Source of the DNA: Pseudomonadota bacterium
GTDB lineage: Bacteria; Desulfobacterota; Desulfuromonadia; Geobacterales; Pseudopelobacteraceae
DNA: 64,000 bases
Reading direction: 5' to 3'
Assembly: GCA_019352135.1 (NCBI GenBank)
Contig: JABBNX010000001.1
Location: 24,750 to 88,749, forward strand
A model generated the notes under the pieces. The model was not told the origin of the DNA and searched no databases. It worked only from the letters and a program-made list of their open reading frames with translations. Position numbers and translations under genes: made by a program. This document shows positions 53,126-64,000 of this stretch, in pieces; positions within the stretch are counted from its first letter, which is position 1, and each line of letters starts with the position of its first letter.

Positions 53126-53250
53126 ATAGTTCGCTCTGCCGGGGGGCGTGCTGATTTTGCAGTGTGAATTTATTTTCGGTGAGAGCCCAGGCTTCCTCCT
53201 CTCATCCGGTGATTTATCGTGCCCCAAAATGAGGCCTGCCCATCATGGCA

Positions 53251-54615
53251 TCATGAGTGGGGCAATACTTCATGTTGCTCTGATCTGTCCGGCAGCGGTG
53301 GCTGTTCTGTCGCAGACTCCATTCCTTGGGCAACTTCATTGATTATTCCCATTTTGACATATATCGGATGCACTTTTTCTCTTATTTGAGGAAGATATCC
53401 GGCAAAAACAAGCGTTCCGATAAGACAACATGCAGCGCCGATCAGGAGGGTTTCACGGGGGCCGATAATGCCGGCCATTGCCCCGGCTCCAAAGCTGCCA
53501 AAAGGAGCCATCCCCATGAACGCAACGGTGAAAAAACTCATAACCCGGCCCCTCTTGTCTTCTTCAAGTATAGTCTGGAGTACTGTATTGCAGGACGCGA
53601 TGAGTGTCATGGCCCCGAAACCGGCCACGACCAGAGAAATCAGTGAAAGCGGGATATTGCTTGACGATGCAAAGACCGCTATTCCGACGGCAAACAAAAA
53701 TGCGGCGCGGACGATGAGTTTGCCCAGTCCCAGAACACTTTTTCGGGATGCAAGGTAGACGGTGCCGACTAACGCCCCGCACCCCGATGCCGTCATGAGA
53801 AAACCGAAGGTATGTACGCCACCATGGAGAACCTCTTTTGCGAAAACGGGTGCCAGAACCGAGTATGGCATCCCGGTTAAACTTACCAGGGCAACCAGTA
53901 ACAGGATGCTTCTGATAGGCCCGAATCCGAAAGAGTAGTTAAAGCCTTCCCGAAGTTCATGGAATATGTGTCGTCGCTGCTTCTGGTTATGGGGGCGGGG
54001 GGGGAGACGCATGGCGACGAGCGCTACCAATACTGCCAGGTAGCTGACGCTGTTTAAGATAAAACAGATGCCTTCACCGACCGAAGCGACCAAGAGTCCG
54101 GCAATAGCCGGGCCGATCAGCCGGGCGCCATTTACCATGGAAGAATTAAGTGCAATAGCATTGCCGAGATCTTCCCGAAGAGACACCATCTCGACGACAA
54201 AGGACTGTCGTATGGGAATATCAAAGGCGTTTACGACACCGAGGAGCAGGCTTAGCACGACAATATGCCAGACCTGGATAACCCCGGAGAGGACGGCAGC
54301 GGCCAGTAACGCTGCCTGCACCATGGCAAGAGCCTGGGTAATAATCAGCAGTCGCCGCCGATTCCACCGGTCGGCAAGTACTCCGGCAACAGGAGCGAAC
54401 AGAAGAGTGGGGATTTGGCTTGTAAAGCCGACAACCCCGAGCATGAAGGCAGAACCGGTTAGACGGTATACCAGCCAACTCATGGCAATCTGCTGCATCC
54501 ATGTGCCAACTAGAGAAACACTCTGGCCGGCAACGAAGAGTCGATAGTTTCTGGAGCGTAATGCCCGCAGCAGGGTCCTTATCCCGGAAATGTTGATCGT
54601 AGATAGTGGTGTCAT
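53251..54615 (-). CDS. MFS transporter (MFS_3 / enterobactin-exporter-like)
   Basis: 454 aa; RNYRLFVAGQSVSLVGTWMQQIAMSWLVYRLTGSAFMLG, GVLADRWNRRRLL. Confidence 0.88.
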   Translation of the reverse strand: MTPLSTINISGIRTLLRALRSRNYRLFVAGQSVSLVGTWMQQIAMSWLVYRLTGSAFMLGVVGFTSQIPTLLFAPVAGVLADRWNRRRLLIITQALAMVQAALLAAAVLSGVIQVWHIVVLSLLLGVVNAFDIPIRQSFVVEMVSLREDLGNAIALNSSMVNGARLIGPAIAGLLVASVGEGICFILNSVSYLAVLVALVAMRLPPRPHNQKQRRHIFHELREGFNYSFGFGPIRSILLLVALVSLTGMPYSVLAPVFAKEVLHGGVHTFGFLMTASGCGALVGTVYLASRKSVLGLGKLIVRAAFLFAVGIAVFASSSNIPLSLISLVVAGFGAMTLIASCNTVLQTILEEDKRGRVMSFFTVAFMGMAPFGSFGAGAMAGIIGPRETLLIGAACCLIGTLVFAGYLPQIREKVHPIYVKMGIINEVAQGMESATEQPPLPDRSEQHEVLPHS

Positions 54616-54765
54616 GTGGTAATATTGTTATGCACGTTCAAACCGAAAGCTGTCATTAGCAGCGGAATAGATTCTTGTACGTCTTTTTGATCACTTTATA
54701 ACGGGACAGAAAAAAAAGAAAGGCCACAAAACGTGTACCGTATTAGAAGAGTATCCATACCCGGC

Positions 54766-55707
54766 ATGATTGCAGGTGTTCTGTTTGTCTTATCCGCATG
54801 TTCGCCGTTGGTAAACAGGCCTGGGAAACAGGTTGTGGAGCCGAGAATTGAAAATGGACATTTTGTCGCTGCTGACGGAACGGTTTTACCGATGCGCACC
54901 TGGCTGCCGCAAGATAGCCCGGTCAAGGCGGTCATTATTGGGTTGCACGGTTTTAACGATTATAGCAACTTCTTTGCCGCTCCCGGGAACTATCTGAGCC
55001 ACCTCGGTATTGCCTGCTACGCCTATGACCAGCGCGGTTTCGGTGGTGCACCTGGACACGGGCTTTGGTCGGGTGTCGAGGCATACACGAACGATCTTTC
55101 CTGTTTTGTAAAGGCGGTTCACCAGCGCTATCCACGCATTCCACTCTATATACTCGGAGAGAGCATGGGTGGCGCCGTGACAATAGTAGCCATGGCCGGG
55201 ACTAATCCGCCGAATGTTGACGGCATCATCCTCGTTGCACCGGCGGTATGGGGACGGGAAACCATGCCGTGGTATCAAAGGTGGCTGCTTGCCGTCACCG
55301 CGCACACAATCCCCTGGATGACACTGACAGGAGAGGGGCTGCACGTCGTTCCCTCAGATAATTTCAAGATGCTGCGGTCTTTCGCTCGCGATCCGCTTGT
55401 TATCAAGGCCACTCGCATTGACACCGTATACGGTCTCTCCAATCTGATGGACAAAGCATTGGCCCGGTCGGAGAAAATGCAATTGCCCACCCTGGTCCAG
55501 TATGGCGAACATGACCAGATAATACCCCCGAAACCGATCTTTCTAATGCTTGAAAAGATGCCTAAGACAACCCGAAAGGTTTTCTACAGGCACGGCTATC
55601 ATATGTTGCTGAGAGACTTGCAGGGGGAAAAGCCCTTGGCCGACATCGCCGCCTGGATAACTGATCATAATGATGCGCTGCCTTATGGAACTAACAAGTG
55701 GAAATGA
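54766..55707 (+). CDS. Alpha/beta hydrolase lipoprotein (monoacylglycerol lipase-like)
   Basis: Lipobox LSAC; GLHGFNDYSNFFAAPGNYL, YDQRGFGGAPG, ILGESMGGAVTIVA, QYGEHDQIIPP, catalytic His YRHGYHMLLRD. Confidence 0.87.
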   Translation: MIAGVLFVLSACSPLVNRPGKQVVEPRIENGHFVAADGTVLPMRTWLPQDSPVKAVIIGLHGFNDYSNFFAAPGNYLSHLGIACYAYDQRGFGGAPGHGLWSGVEAYTNDLSCFVKAVHQRYPRIPLYILGESMGGAVTIVAMAGTNPPNVDGIILVAPAVWGRETMPWYQRWLLAVTAHTIPWMTLTGEGLHVVPSDNFKMLRSFARDPLVIKATRIDTVYGLSNLMDKALARSEKMQLPTLVQYGEHDQIIPPKPIFLMLEKMPKTTRKVFYRHGYHMLLRDLQGEKPLADIAAWITDHNDALPYGTNKWK

Positions 55708-55847
55708 TCCGGCGAGCTTTAATATAAGGAAATAGCAGAAGTTTATTTCATCGGCCGTATATAAACAGGAGTACTATCTGTATACAAACAGCATGAGCCG
55801 TTAACCGTTAACTTTGAGTGATGATGATTTTAGCGTGATATAGCTGC

Positions 55848-58106
55848 TCACGGTCGCTCTATCTTTTTATCCTCATTGCGTTGCATCAGCAAAAAATCGG
55901 TTTCGTGCAACGGAGGCGATCCAGAAGCAAGGGCCTCACGTATCGTATCGAGCAGAAGCGGCAACTTCAACGGTTTTGTCACGTAGCGGACAACCTGCCC
56001 GGAGTTTTGGATCTGTCCCATGAGATCTGCGGAGTAGCCACTCATAAAAACTGCCGGGATTCCGGGATTGAGCGCATTTATTTCCTGTTGCACCTCAATA
56101 CCGTTTTTTCCCGGCATAATCACGTCGGTGAGGATCAAATGGATGGGGTTAAGTGTACTTCGGAACAGAGAGAGTCCTTCTTCTCCGTTCTGTGCACTCA
56201 GAACCGTGTATCCGTAATTTTCCAGCATCTTCTTTACGATCCTCCGCACAATTGGGTCATCCTCCACGAGCAGAATAGTTTCATGCCCTTCCGGCAATAT
56301 GAGTATGCGTTCTTTTTTTGTCATCACAGGCGACAGTTCGATGCAGGGGAGGAAAATCCTGAACGTTGTACCTTCACCCTGCTCGCTGGACACTTCGATG
56401 GAACCGTTGTGGCTCTTGACAATCCCGTAGGCCATGGAGAGGCCGAGCCCGGTTCCTTTGCCCACCCCTTTGGTCGTATAAAAAGGGTCAAATATCCTCT
56501 CCATGGTCGTGCTGCTCATTCCGCATCCGGTGTCGGCTATTTCCAGAACGGCACAGGGGACTCCTGAAGTTTCGTCGCTGCACCTTGGCAACAGATGGGT
56601 AGGTTCATCCAGATAGGTCGATATCTGTAGGTTGCCCCCGCGTGGCATGGCGTCTCTGGCATTGCCGATTATGTTCAAGACTACCTGGTCCAGTTGTCCG
56701 CCATCAGCCATAACCCCCAGCGAACAGTTGCAGAGAGACACCGTGAGAGTGATATCCTCACCGATAATCCGGCATAAAAGTCCTTCCAGCTGTCTGACCC
56801 GGCTGTTCAGGTCGACTGCTGTTACCTCAATGCTCTGCTTGCGGCTGAAGGCCAGCAGGCTGTGGGTAAGCTTCGCTGCCCGATTGGCAGATTCGATGAT
56901 CTGGTCAATGAACTGTTCAGCCTGGTGGTCAGTTTTGTCGCGGCAGCCTTGAAACAACTCAGCACACCCAATGATAATCGTCAGAAGATTGTTGAAGTCA
57001 TGGGCCACGCCACCGGCCATGGTCCCTATCGCCTCCATTTTATGGGCTTGGCACAGATGCTCTTCCGCTTTACGCTGTTCGGTAACATCCGCTCCGATCA
57101 ATGCAGTCCCGCTTACACGCCCTTCTGCGTCACATAACAGTGTCATGTCCCAGGCTATCTGCCGTAGAGCGCCTGAGCGGGTCAGGATGGCATCCTCGAA
57201 ATGTAGCGAAAGACCGGCTGATGAGTCAATTGAACCCAAAGTATTTTTTGTTGCTTCTCTTTTTTCCTGTTGCACAAAAAGCTCGAACCAGTTCCGGTTA
57301 ATCATCTCCTCGCGCGGCCACCCGCTTATCTCGCTGAGAAAATCATTACAAAAACTGATTGAGCCGTTACAGTCGAGTATAACTGCGACCAACCGGATAC
57401 TTTCCAATAGGGTTCTGAATTTATTCTCCGAAGCCAGAAGAGCATGTTCCACCTGTTTGATGTTGGTGATATCGTTTATCAGTGCAAAATACGATACTAC
57501 AGCACCGTGCGTATCAAACCGGGGAATAAACGACATATGCTGTATCCGCTCGTTTCCCAGGATGACCGCCTTCCGTTCCATGAAGGCATAGCGACCAGTA
57601 AGAACCTGCTCGACACATCCAACCGTGGCTTGGTAAGTTTCCTCGCCGATTATTTCCCTGACGGTTGCGCCGACAATCTCATGTTCCGGCCGCCCCACCC
57701 AGGCCGCATAGTTGGCGTTGACGTATTGATAACGCTGGTACAGGTCCATATGGGCAATCAGTGTTGGAACTCCGCTGGTAACAATGGCAAGATTCTCCAG
57801 CGCATCCTGACGGGCGGCTCTGGAGTGATCGAGGGCGGTAAGATGAGATTCGAGTTGGATTCGTGCATCCTGCGCCTCGCGGGAAAGCTGTGAATAGCGC
57901 TTAATCAGCTGATATAACAGGGCAATGGTTAGTACGATAAAGAGGATATTTTTAAAAATATTGATCCGGATGAGGAAGGCTGGATCTGATATGAATTCAT
58001 TCAGGACGATGTCGGAGACACCAATCCAGATGCAACTGAAAAGCGTATAAATAGCGACGATTTTTAATGCCACTATTCGATCTGCGCTGTTCAAGTCGGT
58101 AGCCAT
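55848..58106 (-). CDS. Hybrid sensor histidine kinase (TM-PAS-PAS-HisKA-HATPase-REC)
   Basis: 752 aa; GGVAHDFNNLLTIIIGCAELF, GTGLGLSMAYGIVKSHNG, LLVEDDPIVRRIVKKML..LILTDVIMPGKNG. Confidence 0.9.
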   Translation of the reverse strand: MATDLNSADRIVALKIVAIYTLFSCIWIGVSDIVLNEFISDPAFLIRINIFKNILFIVLTIALLYQLIKRYSQLSREAQDARIQLESHLTALDHSRAARQDALENLAIVTSGVPTLIAHMDLYQRYQYVNANYAAWVGRPEHEIVGATVREIIGEETYQATVGCVEQVLTGRYAFMERKAVILGNERIQHMSFIPRFDTHGAVVSYFALINDITNIKQVEHALLASENKFRTLLESIRLVAVILDCNGSISFCNDFLSEISGWPREEMINRNWFELFVQQEKREATKNTLGSIDSSAGLSLHFEDAILTRSGALRQIAWDMTLLCDAEGRVSGTALIGADVTEQRKAEEHLCQAHKMEAIGTMAGGVAHDFNNLLTIIIGCAELFQGCRDKTDHQAEQFIDQIIESANRAAKLTHSLLAFSRKQSIEVTAVDLNSRVRQLEGLLCRIIGEDITLTVSLCNCSLGVMADGGQLDQVVLNIIGNARDAMPRGGNLQISTYLDEPTHLLPRCSDETSGVPCAVLEIADTGCGMSSTTMERIFDPFYTTKGVGKGTGLGLSMAYGIVKSHNGSIEVSSEQGEGTTFRIFLPCIELSPVMTKKERILILPEGHETILLVEDDPIVRRIVKKMLENYGYTVLSAQNGEEGLSLFRSTLNPIHLILTDVIMPGKNGIEVQQEINALNPGIPAVFMSGYSADLMGQIQNSGQVVRYVTKPLKLPLLLDTIREALASGSPPLHETDFLLMQRNEDKKIERP

Positions 58107-58112
58107 TTGTCG

Positions 58113-59753
58113 TTAGGCCAGTTTGAACTGCCCGACCAGGCGCTTGAGACTCTCTGCAACATAATTCAGCTCGGTTGCCGCGGCGGCCGACTCATGGGCT
58201 CCCCGGGCGGTATGCTGCACAACATCGGTGATTTCCAGCATATTCCGGCTGATCTCGCTGGTGGTAGCGGTCTGCTCCTCGGCGGCGGTGGCGATCTGGT
58301 TTACCTGCATGCTGACCTCATTGATCTGCTGCAGGACACTCTGGATCGCTTCGCCAGACTTGGCGGCCTCCGTGCGCCCCTGCTCCACCTTCCGGACACT
58401 TTCATCCATGGCGGTGACTGCCGTACCGGTCTCGCTCTGAATCGCCTTAATCATTTCGCCGATCTCTTTCGTTGCCCGGGTAGTCCGTTCGGCCAGAGCC
58501 CTGACCTCGTCAGCAACAACCGCAAATCCGCGTCCCTGCTCGCCAGCCCTGGCCGCCTCAATGGCGGCGTTAAGTGCCAGAAGATTGGTCTGGTCGGCGA
58601 TATCCTCAATAGTGCCAATGATCTCACCGATCTGGTCGGAGCGGGTCCCCAGGCTCTGAATGGTGACTGAGGTGGATTTAACCCGGTCGGATATTTGATT
58701 CATAATTGCTACGGTCGCTTCCACCACCTGTGAGCCGGCTACGGCCATCTGATTGGCCTGTTGAGAGGCTTCTGCCGCTGACCCGCAGTTGCGGGCAATG
58801 TCTCCTGATGTGGCGGCCATCTCTTCACTGGCAGTAGCAATAGTGCCTGATTGGGAAGCCATCTGCTCGGCGCCGGTGGCCATCTGAACCGATGCCGTAT
58901 GAACCTGACTGCCGCCTGCCGCTACTTGCGACGTCGTCAGAGCCACCTGACCGATTATGCTGTTTAATTTCTCGATAAACTGATTAAACCAGCGGCTGAC
59001 TTCTCCCAGCTCATCCTGTGCCGATGCATCCAGCCGCTTGGTCAGATCCCCTTCTCCCTGGGCGATATCTTTCAGCATCGTCAGCATGCCAGAGAGGGGG
59101 CGGGTGATGCTGCGACTGATGAGAAAGGCACAGAGCAGGGCGACCAGCACTGCAATTACAAGAATTGTTATGAAACCATTCCGGGCGGCCTGGTAGCAGG
59201 TAATGGCACTGTTGTGGCGCGACTCTATCTGCGCTTTCTGGTAGGCATCAAGCTCTGCAAATGCCGTGAATATTGGAGTATAGAGCGGATTGGCCTCCTT
59301 CACCATCAGATCATGGGCCTCGTTGCCTTTGCCCGCCAGGGCCAGTTCGATGACACGGTTATTAGTTGTAGCGGCCGCAGCCAGGGCCTGCTTGACCTTT
59401 TCAATGATCTGTTTGCCCTGATCACTTTTTTCTTTCTCATCCAGAATTTTGATCGCCGCGCGATAGCGGGCGCGGGCCGCCTCGAGCTTCTCTTTTTCCA
59501 CGGTACGCGCGTGGTCACTCTTATCTTCCATTACCATAAGATCGATGGACCGGTATACGGATTGGATTGCGTTGGTCGAGTCGGACGAAGCCATAAGCTT
59601 GACGGCATTGCCGGTAGCAAGATATTCGATCTGTTGTTCCATCAGTGCCAGCTTGATCAATCCGAACGCCGCCATACAGACGATCAGCGCGACCACAATG
59701 GCAAAGCTGACTGACAATCTGGCACCAATGTTCATATTCCTGAACCACTTCAT
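58113..59753 (-). CDS. Methyl-accepting chemotaxis protein
   Basis: [64 protein letters not shown]. Confidence 0.93.
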   Translation of the reverse strand: MKWFRNMNIGARLSVSFAIVVALIVCMAAFGLIKLALMEQQIEYLATGNAVKLMASSDSTNAIQSVYRSIDLMVMEDKSDHARTVEKEKLEAARARYRAAIKILDEKEKSDQGKQIIEKVKQALAAAATTNNRVIELALAGKGNEAHDLMVKEANPLYTPIFTAFAELDAYQKAQIESRHNSAITCYQAARNGFITILVIAVLVALLCAFLISRSITRPLSGMLTMLKDIAQGEGDLTKRLDASAQDELGEVSRWFNQFIEKLNSIIGQVALTTSQVAAGGSQVHTASVQMATGAEQMASQSGTIATASEEMAATSGDIARNCGSAAEASQQANQMAVAGSQVVEATVAIMNQISDRVKSTSVTIQSLGTRSDQIGEIIGTIEDIADQTNLLALNAAIEAARAGEQGRGFAVVADEVRALAERTTRATKEIGEMIKAIQSETGTAVTAMDESVRKVEQGRTEAAKSGEAIQSVLQQINEVSMQVNQIATAAEEQTATTSEISRNMLEITDVVQHTARGAHESAAAATELNYVAESLKRLVGQFKLA

Positions 59754-59939
59754 TGCTATTTCTCCCGAGAACCCAAAAACTTTTAGGGTTAGATAAAACA
59801 ATTAAATTAAATAATAGAAATGATATGCTTTGTATACACATTACAACTGACAGTTTCTGACAAATACTGACAGATAAGAGGTAGATGGAAAACGGCAAAC
59901 GGTGCGTGAGGACGATAGAGTGGTTGAATCAGCGGTGAT

Positions 59940-61169
59940 CTATAAGCATTTTTTGCTGTTAAGGTGTACGGTGAAGGTAGAACCACGCCCCGGTTTGCTG
60001 CTGCAGCGGACAGCGCCGCCATGGAGTTCGGCGATACGTTTTACGATATACAGGCCAAGGCCGGCGCCGGCAATTCCGGGTACGTGCCAGATGCGGTAGA
60101 AACGATCAAATGCCTTTTCGAGCTGGTCAGCAGCAATGCCGACGCCCTGATCGACTACTTCGAAAAATAATTCACCCTCGGTGTCGCACCATCCTCGTAC
60201 ACGGATTTGGCCGCCATCCGGGGAATATTTAATGGCATTGTCGAGCAGGTTGTTAAGCATCACTTTAATCAGCATCGGATCACAGTCGTACTGATCGGGA
60301 AGACTGTCCAGGTCAGATAGAATCAGGTGCTGATCCGTGCCGGCCTGGGCCTGGATAATGATATTCAGAGCCAAGTGGCGGATATCTTCACACACCATGA
60401 CGGGAGTCCAGCCGGATGTGCAGAGCCGCTCCTCGGTAAGACAGGTGTCAATCAGACTGGAGAGGCGTTTCGTTGCGGACAGGATGCGCTCGGCATGTAT
60501 GAGGCACTCTTTGTCCTTGCAGGTGGTCATTGCCAGCAGTTGAGCCGTGCCGTCGATTATTGACAGCGGAGTGCGTAATTCGTGTGAGACGAGCCCCATG
60601 AAATGCCGCTGTTCCTCATTCAGTCGGTGTTCGCGGGCAAGAGCGTTGGTCAGCTCTTTTTGGGTTCGCATACGCTCGGTGATGTCGAAGAAACTGGTAC
60701 GGATCAGCAGATTGTGCGGCGATGGAAGACTGACCATCCGTAACTCGCATACGACTTCGTTTCCTGAAGCACTTCTGATAGCCCGTTCGATGACTAGAAC
60801 CTCTCCAGCAATGATCTTTTTACAGTTTTTTAAAAAACTGTCACTAACCAGCAGACCATCAGGTTGTTTTTGCATATAAAAATCAAGAGGGCTGGATTTC
60901 AGCAAAATCTCGCGGCTGCAGCCGAATAACTGTTCCGCCCTGACATTGGCGTCAATAATGTGGTTAAGCTTGACATCGAAAACGATGATCGCCTCCGGTG
61001 CCAGCTCGACCAGCAACCGGTTCAGGTTGGACAGGATATCATCCTTCTGGTGCGACTCCTCTACAAAACGCACGTCTGCGTCATGCCCTGCTGGTGGTGA
61101 TTCGCTCCTCTTTTGTCCATCTGCACGTATGGCTGTCTCTGCCACAACGCCGACCGGTTCATTGCTCAT
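59940..61169 (-). CDS. PAS-domain sensor histidine kinase
   Basis: 409 aa; GLVSHELRTPLSIIDGTAQLLAM, GIAGAGLGLYIVKRIAELHGG. Confidence 0.88.
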   Translation of the reverse strand: MSNEPVGVVAETAIRADGQKRSESPPAGHDADVRFVEESHQKDDILSNLNRLLVELAPEAIIVFDVKLNHIIDANVRAEQLFGCSREILLKSSPLDFYMQKQPDGLLVSDSFLKNCKKIIAGEVLVIERAIRSASGNEVVCELRMVSLPSPHNLLIRTSFFDITERMRTQKELTNALAREHRLNEEQRHFMGLVSHELRTPLSIIDGTAQLLAMTTCKDKECLIHAERILSATKRLSSLIDTCLTEERLCTSGWTPVMVCEDIRHLALNIIIQAQAGTDQHLILSDLDSLPDQYDCDPMLIKVMLNNLLDNAIKYSPDGGQIRVRGWCDTEGELFFEVVDQGVGIAADQLEKAFDRFYRIWHVPGIAGAGLGLYIVKRIAELHGGAVRCSSKPGRGSTFTVHLNSKKCL

Positions 61170-61873
61170 GGTCTAACCTCGGCCAGAAAGGCGTAACCCA
61201 GATTGTGCCGGGCGCGTACCGGCAATTCTGAGGTTATATCGGCGGACTTAACCTTGCCTCTCAGGCGACTGACCAGCGTTTCAAGCCGTTTATCGGCGTA
61301 GATGTCGTCCGGTTGATTAAGCACCGTGAAAATTTCTCTGCGAGGTACATTAGAGCCCGGGACTTCAAGCAGCTTCTGCATCAAAAGGCATTCCTGGGCT
61401 GTCAGGTGAATCGTCACCCCTTGAGGTGTCTGCAGCATCGAGGTTTGTGAAGTAAAGCGCCATGCAGGCTGTGTTCTTTTAAAGAGCCGGTGGGCCAGGT
61501 TGACCAAGGCTGCATTCAGCTCCCGGATATCAACCGGCTTGACAAAATACAGATCGGCACCACTCTCCCGCCCAAGTACTCGCTCATCGGTCCTGCCTCT
61601 GGCTGTGACCATGACAACCCCGTAGCTATAATTTTTGCGGAGACGTCTGGCGATAGCAATACCATCCTCTCCTGGCAGACCGAGGTCGAGTATAATTATG
61701 TCGGCCGGCGACTCAGCGAGGGCTCTGTCCAACGTCTGGCCGTCACTGACGCCACGCAATCGGTGCCCGAAATAATGTAACCCGGTCACAAGGATATCGC
61801 GTAATTCATGATTGTCCTCAACCACAATAATACGCAACGACGTAACAAAGGTGTTCTCGGTGGCTCTATTCAT
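61166..61873 (-). CDS. OmpR-family response regulator
   Basis: 235 aa; IIVVEDNHELRDIL, IIILDLGLPGEDGIAIARRL; 4-nt overlap with the kinase. Confidence 0.88.
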   Translation of the reverse strand: MNRATENTFVTSLRIIVVEDNHELRDILVTGLHYFGHRLRGVSDGQTLDRALAESPADIIILDLGLPGEDGIAIARRLRKNYSYGVVMVTARGRTDERVLGRESGADLYFVKPVDIRELNAALVNLAHRLFKRTQPAWRFTSQTSMLQTPQGVTIHLTAQECLLMQKLLEVPGSNVPRREIFTVLNQPDDIYADKRLETLVSRLRGKVKSADITSELPVRARHNLGYAFLAEVRP

Positions 61874-62122
61874 TTATTGTTTCCCGCGTATACCTGTAAA
61901 TAAAGAATAACATTGTTTCGTTTTTGTATTATATGACATTTTGAATAATAAGATGCAAAGAAAAATCTGACAGTTTCTGACATGAATAGGGGGGTGGAAT
62001 GGAACGCAGGAGAATTGTTGAAAATCCAGGCTGAATAAAGTGGGCAGTGTTTTCGCACATTCAATCCGGAGATTTCTTCTGGATCTTGATTGGTTACGAA
62101 ACGTGTTATGTTCTGATACCGG

Positions 62123-63577
62123 CTAATAGGGGTTAATAACGTATTCTACCCGATTCCGGCCTCCGGATTTGGCCTGGTAAAGCAGCTCATCTGCGTGGGC
62201 AACGATATCCACTGCTGATCCGGCTATGGTACACTGTTTTGTTACAACACCAATACTGGCGGTAATACAATCCGCTGAGCTCGACCCCTTGTGGGGAATG
62301 GCAAGGGCCTGGATGCTGCTGCAGATCTTCTCAGCAATCACAACCGCTCCGTTGTGATCTGTCTCGGGCAGAATGCAGGCAAACTCTTCGCCACCATAAC
62401 GGGCGGCAAGATCTGCAGCACGGGATGTGCAACCGGCAATAACGCGGCCAATATCCCGGAGGCACTCGTCACCTTTGACATGTCCGTAATTGTCGTTAAA
62501 CGACTTGAAGTGGTCGATATCCAGCAGGACAAGTGACAGTTCGGCCCCTGATCGGGCATGCCGGGCATATTCCTTGGCCAGTATCTCGTCGAATCGTCGT
62601 CTATTGGCTATCCCTGTTAAGCCATCAGTAGCACTGAGTGCTTCAAGCTTGCGGTTTGATTCCTCAAGCGCCTCTTCTACCAGCCTGCGATCGCTGATGT
62701 CGGTCTGTGTACCAATCATTCGAAGCGCTGTGCCATCGCTGCTGCGATTTACCACCATGCCTCGACTAAGTATCCATTTGTAGTTCCCGTCCTTACATTT
62801 CATACGGTATTCAACAACATAAATTGGCGTCATTTTATCCAAGTATGCCTGCATTGCCGTCTTTACATATGACCGGTCATCGGGATGAACCATGTCAATC
62901 CATTCATTATTAACGGGAAAGATGTCGGATTCGGCATATCCCAGCATCTCCTTCCAGCGCATGGAATATTTTGACTCACCGGTCTGGATGTTCCAATCCC
63001 AGACACCGTCACCGGAGCCCTCAATGGCAAACTTCCAGCGATATCCGTTTTCCATAAGTGCTTTTTGTACCTGTATGCGCTCGGTAATATCTCGCCACGT
63101 GGTAAATAAAGCCAGCTTCCCCTCAAGCATTATTGACGATATGGATACCTCAACAATGAAGTCAGACCCGTCAAACCGGCGATGAACCCACTCATAGATG
63201 CAGTTTCCAGTCTGTATGGCAACGGTAATCTTGTCCTTTGCCGAGTCCGAAGATTTTCTGCCATCCGGTTGAAAATCAGGCGAGAGGATTTCTGGAGACT
63301 GGCCGATAATCTGTGCTCGTTCACCGCGTAAAAGGGACTCAGCAGCCCGATTACAATCAACAAAGGCGCCATCCATGATGATCAGATACGCATCCGGTGA
63401 ATCTCTGAACAGGACGTGGTATTTCGCGTCACTTTTCTGCAATGCATCTTCTTCTGTGGTGCGCTTATCACTGTTCCAGTGGGTTTTGTTCGCTCGGTAT
63501 TGAACAATAAACACTATGGCTAGAAGGAAATTACTGAGGCTCAAGACAGCAACGAGCGTATGAATGGTGATATTCAT
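62123..63577 (-). CDS. PAS-PAS-GGDEF diguanylate cyclase
   Basis: 484 aa; ATDGLTGIANRRRFDEIL, ARYGGEEFACILPE. Confidence 0.9.
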   Translation of the reverse strand: MNITIHTLVAVLSLSNFLLAIVFIVQYRANKTHWNSDKRTTEEDALQKSDAKYHVLFRDSPDAYLIIMDGAFVDCNRAAESLLRGERAQIIGQSPEILSPDFQPDGRKSSDSAKDKITVAIQTGNCIYEWVHRRFDGSDFIVEVSISSIMLEGKLALFTTWRDITERIQVQKALMENGYRWKFAIEGSGDGVWDWNIQTGESKYSMRWKEMLGYAESDIFPVNNEWIDMVHPDDRSYVKTAMQAYLDKMTPIYVVEYRMKCKDGNYKWILSRGMVVNRSSDGTALRMIGTQTDISDRRLVEEALEESNRKLEALSATDGLTGIANRRRFDEILAKEYARHARSGAELSLVLLDIDHFKSFNDNYGHVKGDECLRDIGRVIAGCTSRAADLAARYGGEEFACILPETDHNGAVVIAEKICSSIQALAIPHKGSSSADCITASIGVVTKQCTIAGSAVDIVAHADELLYQAKSGGRNRVEYVINPY

Positions 63578-63938
63578 GGATTCCTTTGGAGTAGCTATTT
63601 TTCTGTTTCAATAAGACAAAGGATAATTTTTTTTAGGTAATCAGATGCATCGTAATCAGTTTTTTAAAAAATGGGAAGGCAGATTCTTTGCTACGATCAA
63701 AAATTCACATTTACTTCATAGTTACACTGTTCGCAACCTGGGAAGCAATTCGTCTTCTGTTGATGAACATGTGCATGACATCCTTCGTTTAGCAGTTATA
63801 TTCATAGAACGGCAACATGCAATAGACGTTGTTTCAGCCGGTAGGCGAGACTACGAAAAAAGGCCGGGTTTCCCTCAAGCCATTCCACAAAGGTGTTGAA
63901 ATAACACTTTAGGATTTGCACCCGCAGACAAGAACCAC

Positions 63939-63997
63939 AAATAACTAAACCCGAAAATCTTCGCCTTTAAGGAGCTGGTTTCCGGGTTTAGTTATTT
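63939..63997. other. Perfect 15-bp inverted repeat (stem-loop) at window edge
   Basis: aaataactaaacccg ... cgggtttagttattt. Confidence 0.6.
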
Positions 63998-64000
63998 AAA

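Noticed and set aside
63645-63899. 84-aa plus-strand ORF at window end
   Set aside because: No recognisable family; the opposite strand reads more protein-like in this segment.

Overview
The window looks like a chromosomal segment from a Geobacter/Pelobacter-like deltaproteobacterium; this is inferred from gene content and order, with no search run. Conserved blocks: a histidine operon plus murA (1-4953, minus); a nuoA-nuoBCD block (8566-11320, minus); and a complete Pho/Pst operon, phoB-phoR-pstS-pstC-pstA-pstB-phoU (36954-44130), with two recognisable Pho boxes. The window is dense in signalling genes: hybrid kinases, an HD-GYP regulator, GGDEF/EAL proteins, two chemotaxis receptors, BaeSR-like and other two-component pairs. 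The most interesting accessory content is: (1) a tightly coupled, apparently undescribed membrane-lipid cassette at 16787-22703 (unknown 811-aa protein, phosphatidylserine decarboxylase-like, Lgt-like, DUF2062, zinc-dependent phospholipase C-like), followed by an orphan ParA; (2) a single-chain type IIG-like restriction-modification protein overlapping a KilA-N gene, with an in-frame palindromic repeat inside the RM coding sequence and decayed gene remnants downstream; (3) a PHP-type lipoprotein gene split by an apparent one-base deletion; (4) three small low-complexity proteins sharing a D-T/I-V-T/S-x-S motif, close to a six-EF-hand protein. No tRNA, rRNA, CRISPR array or complete IS element was recognised.
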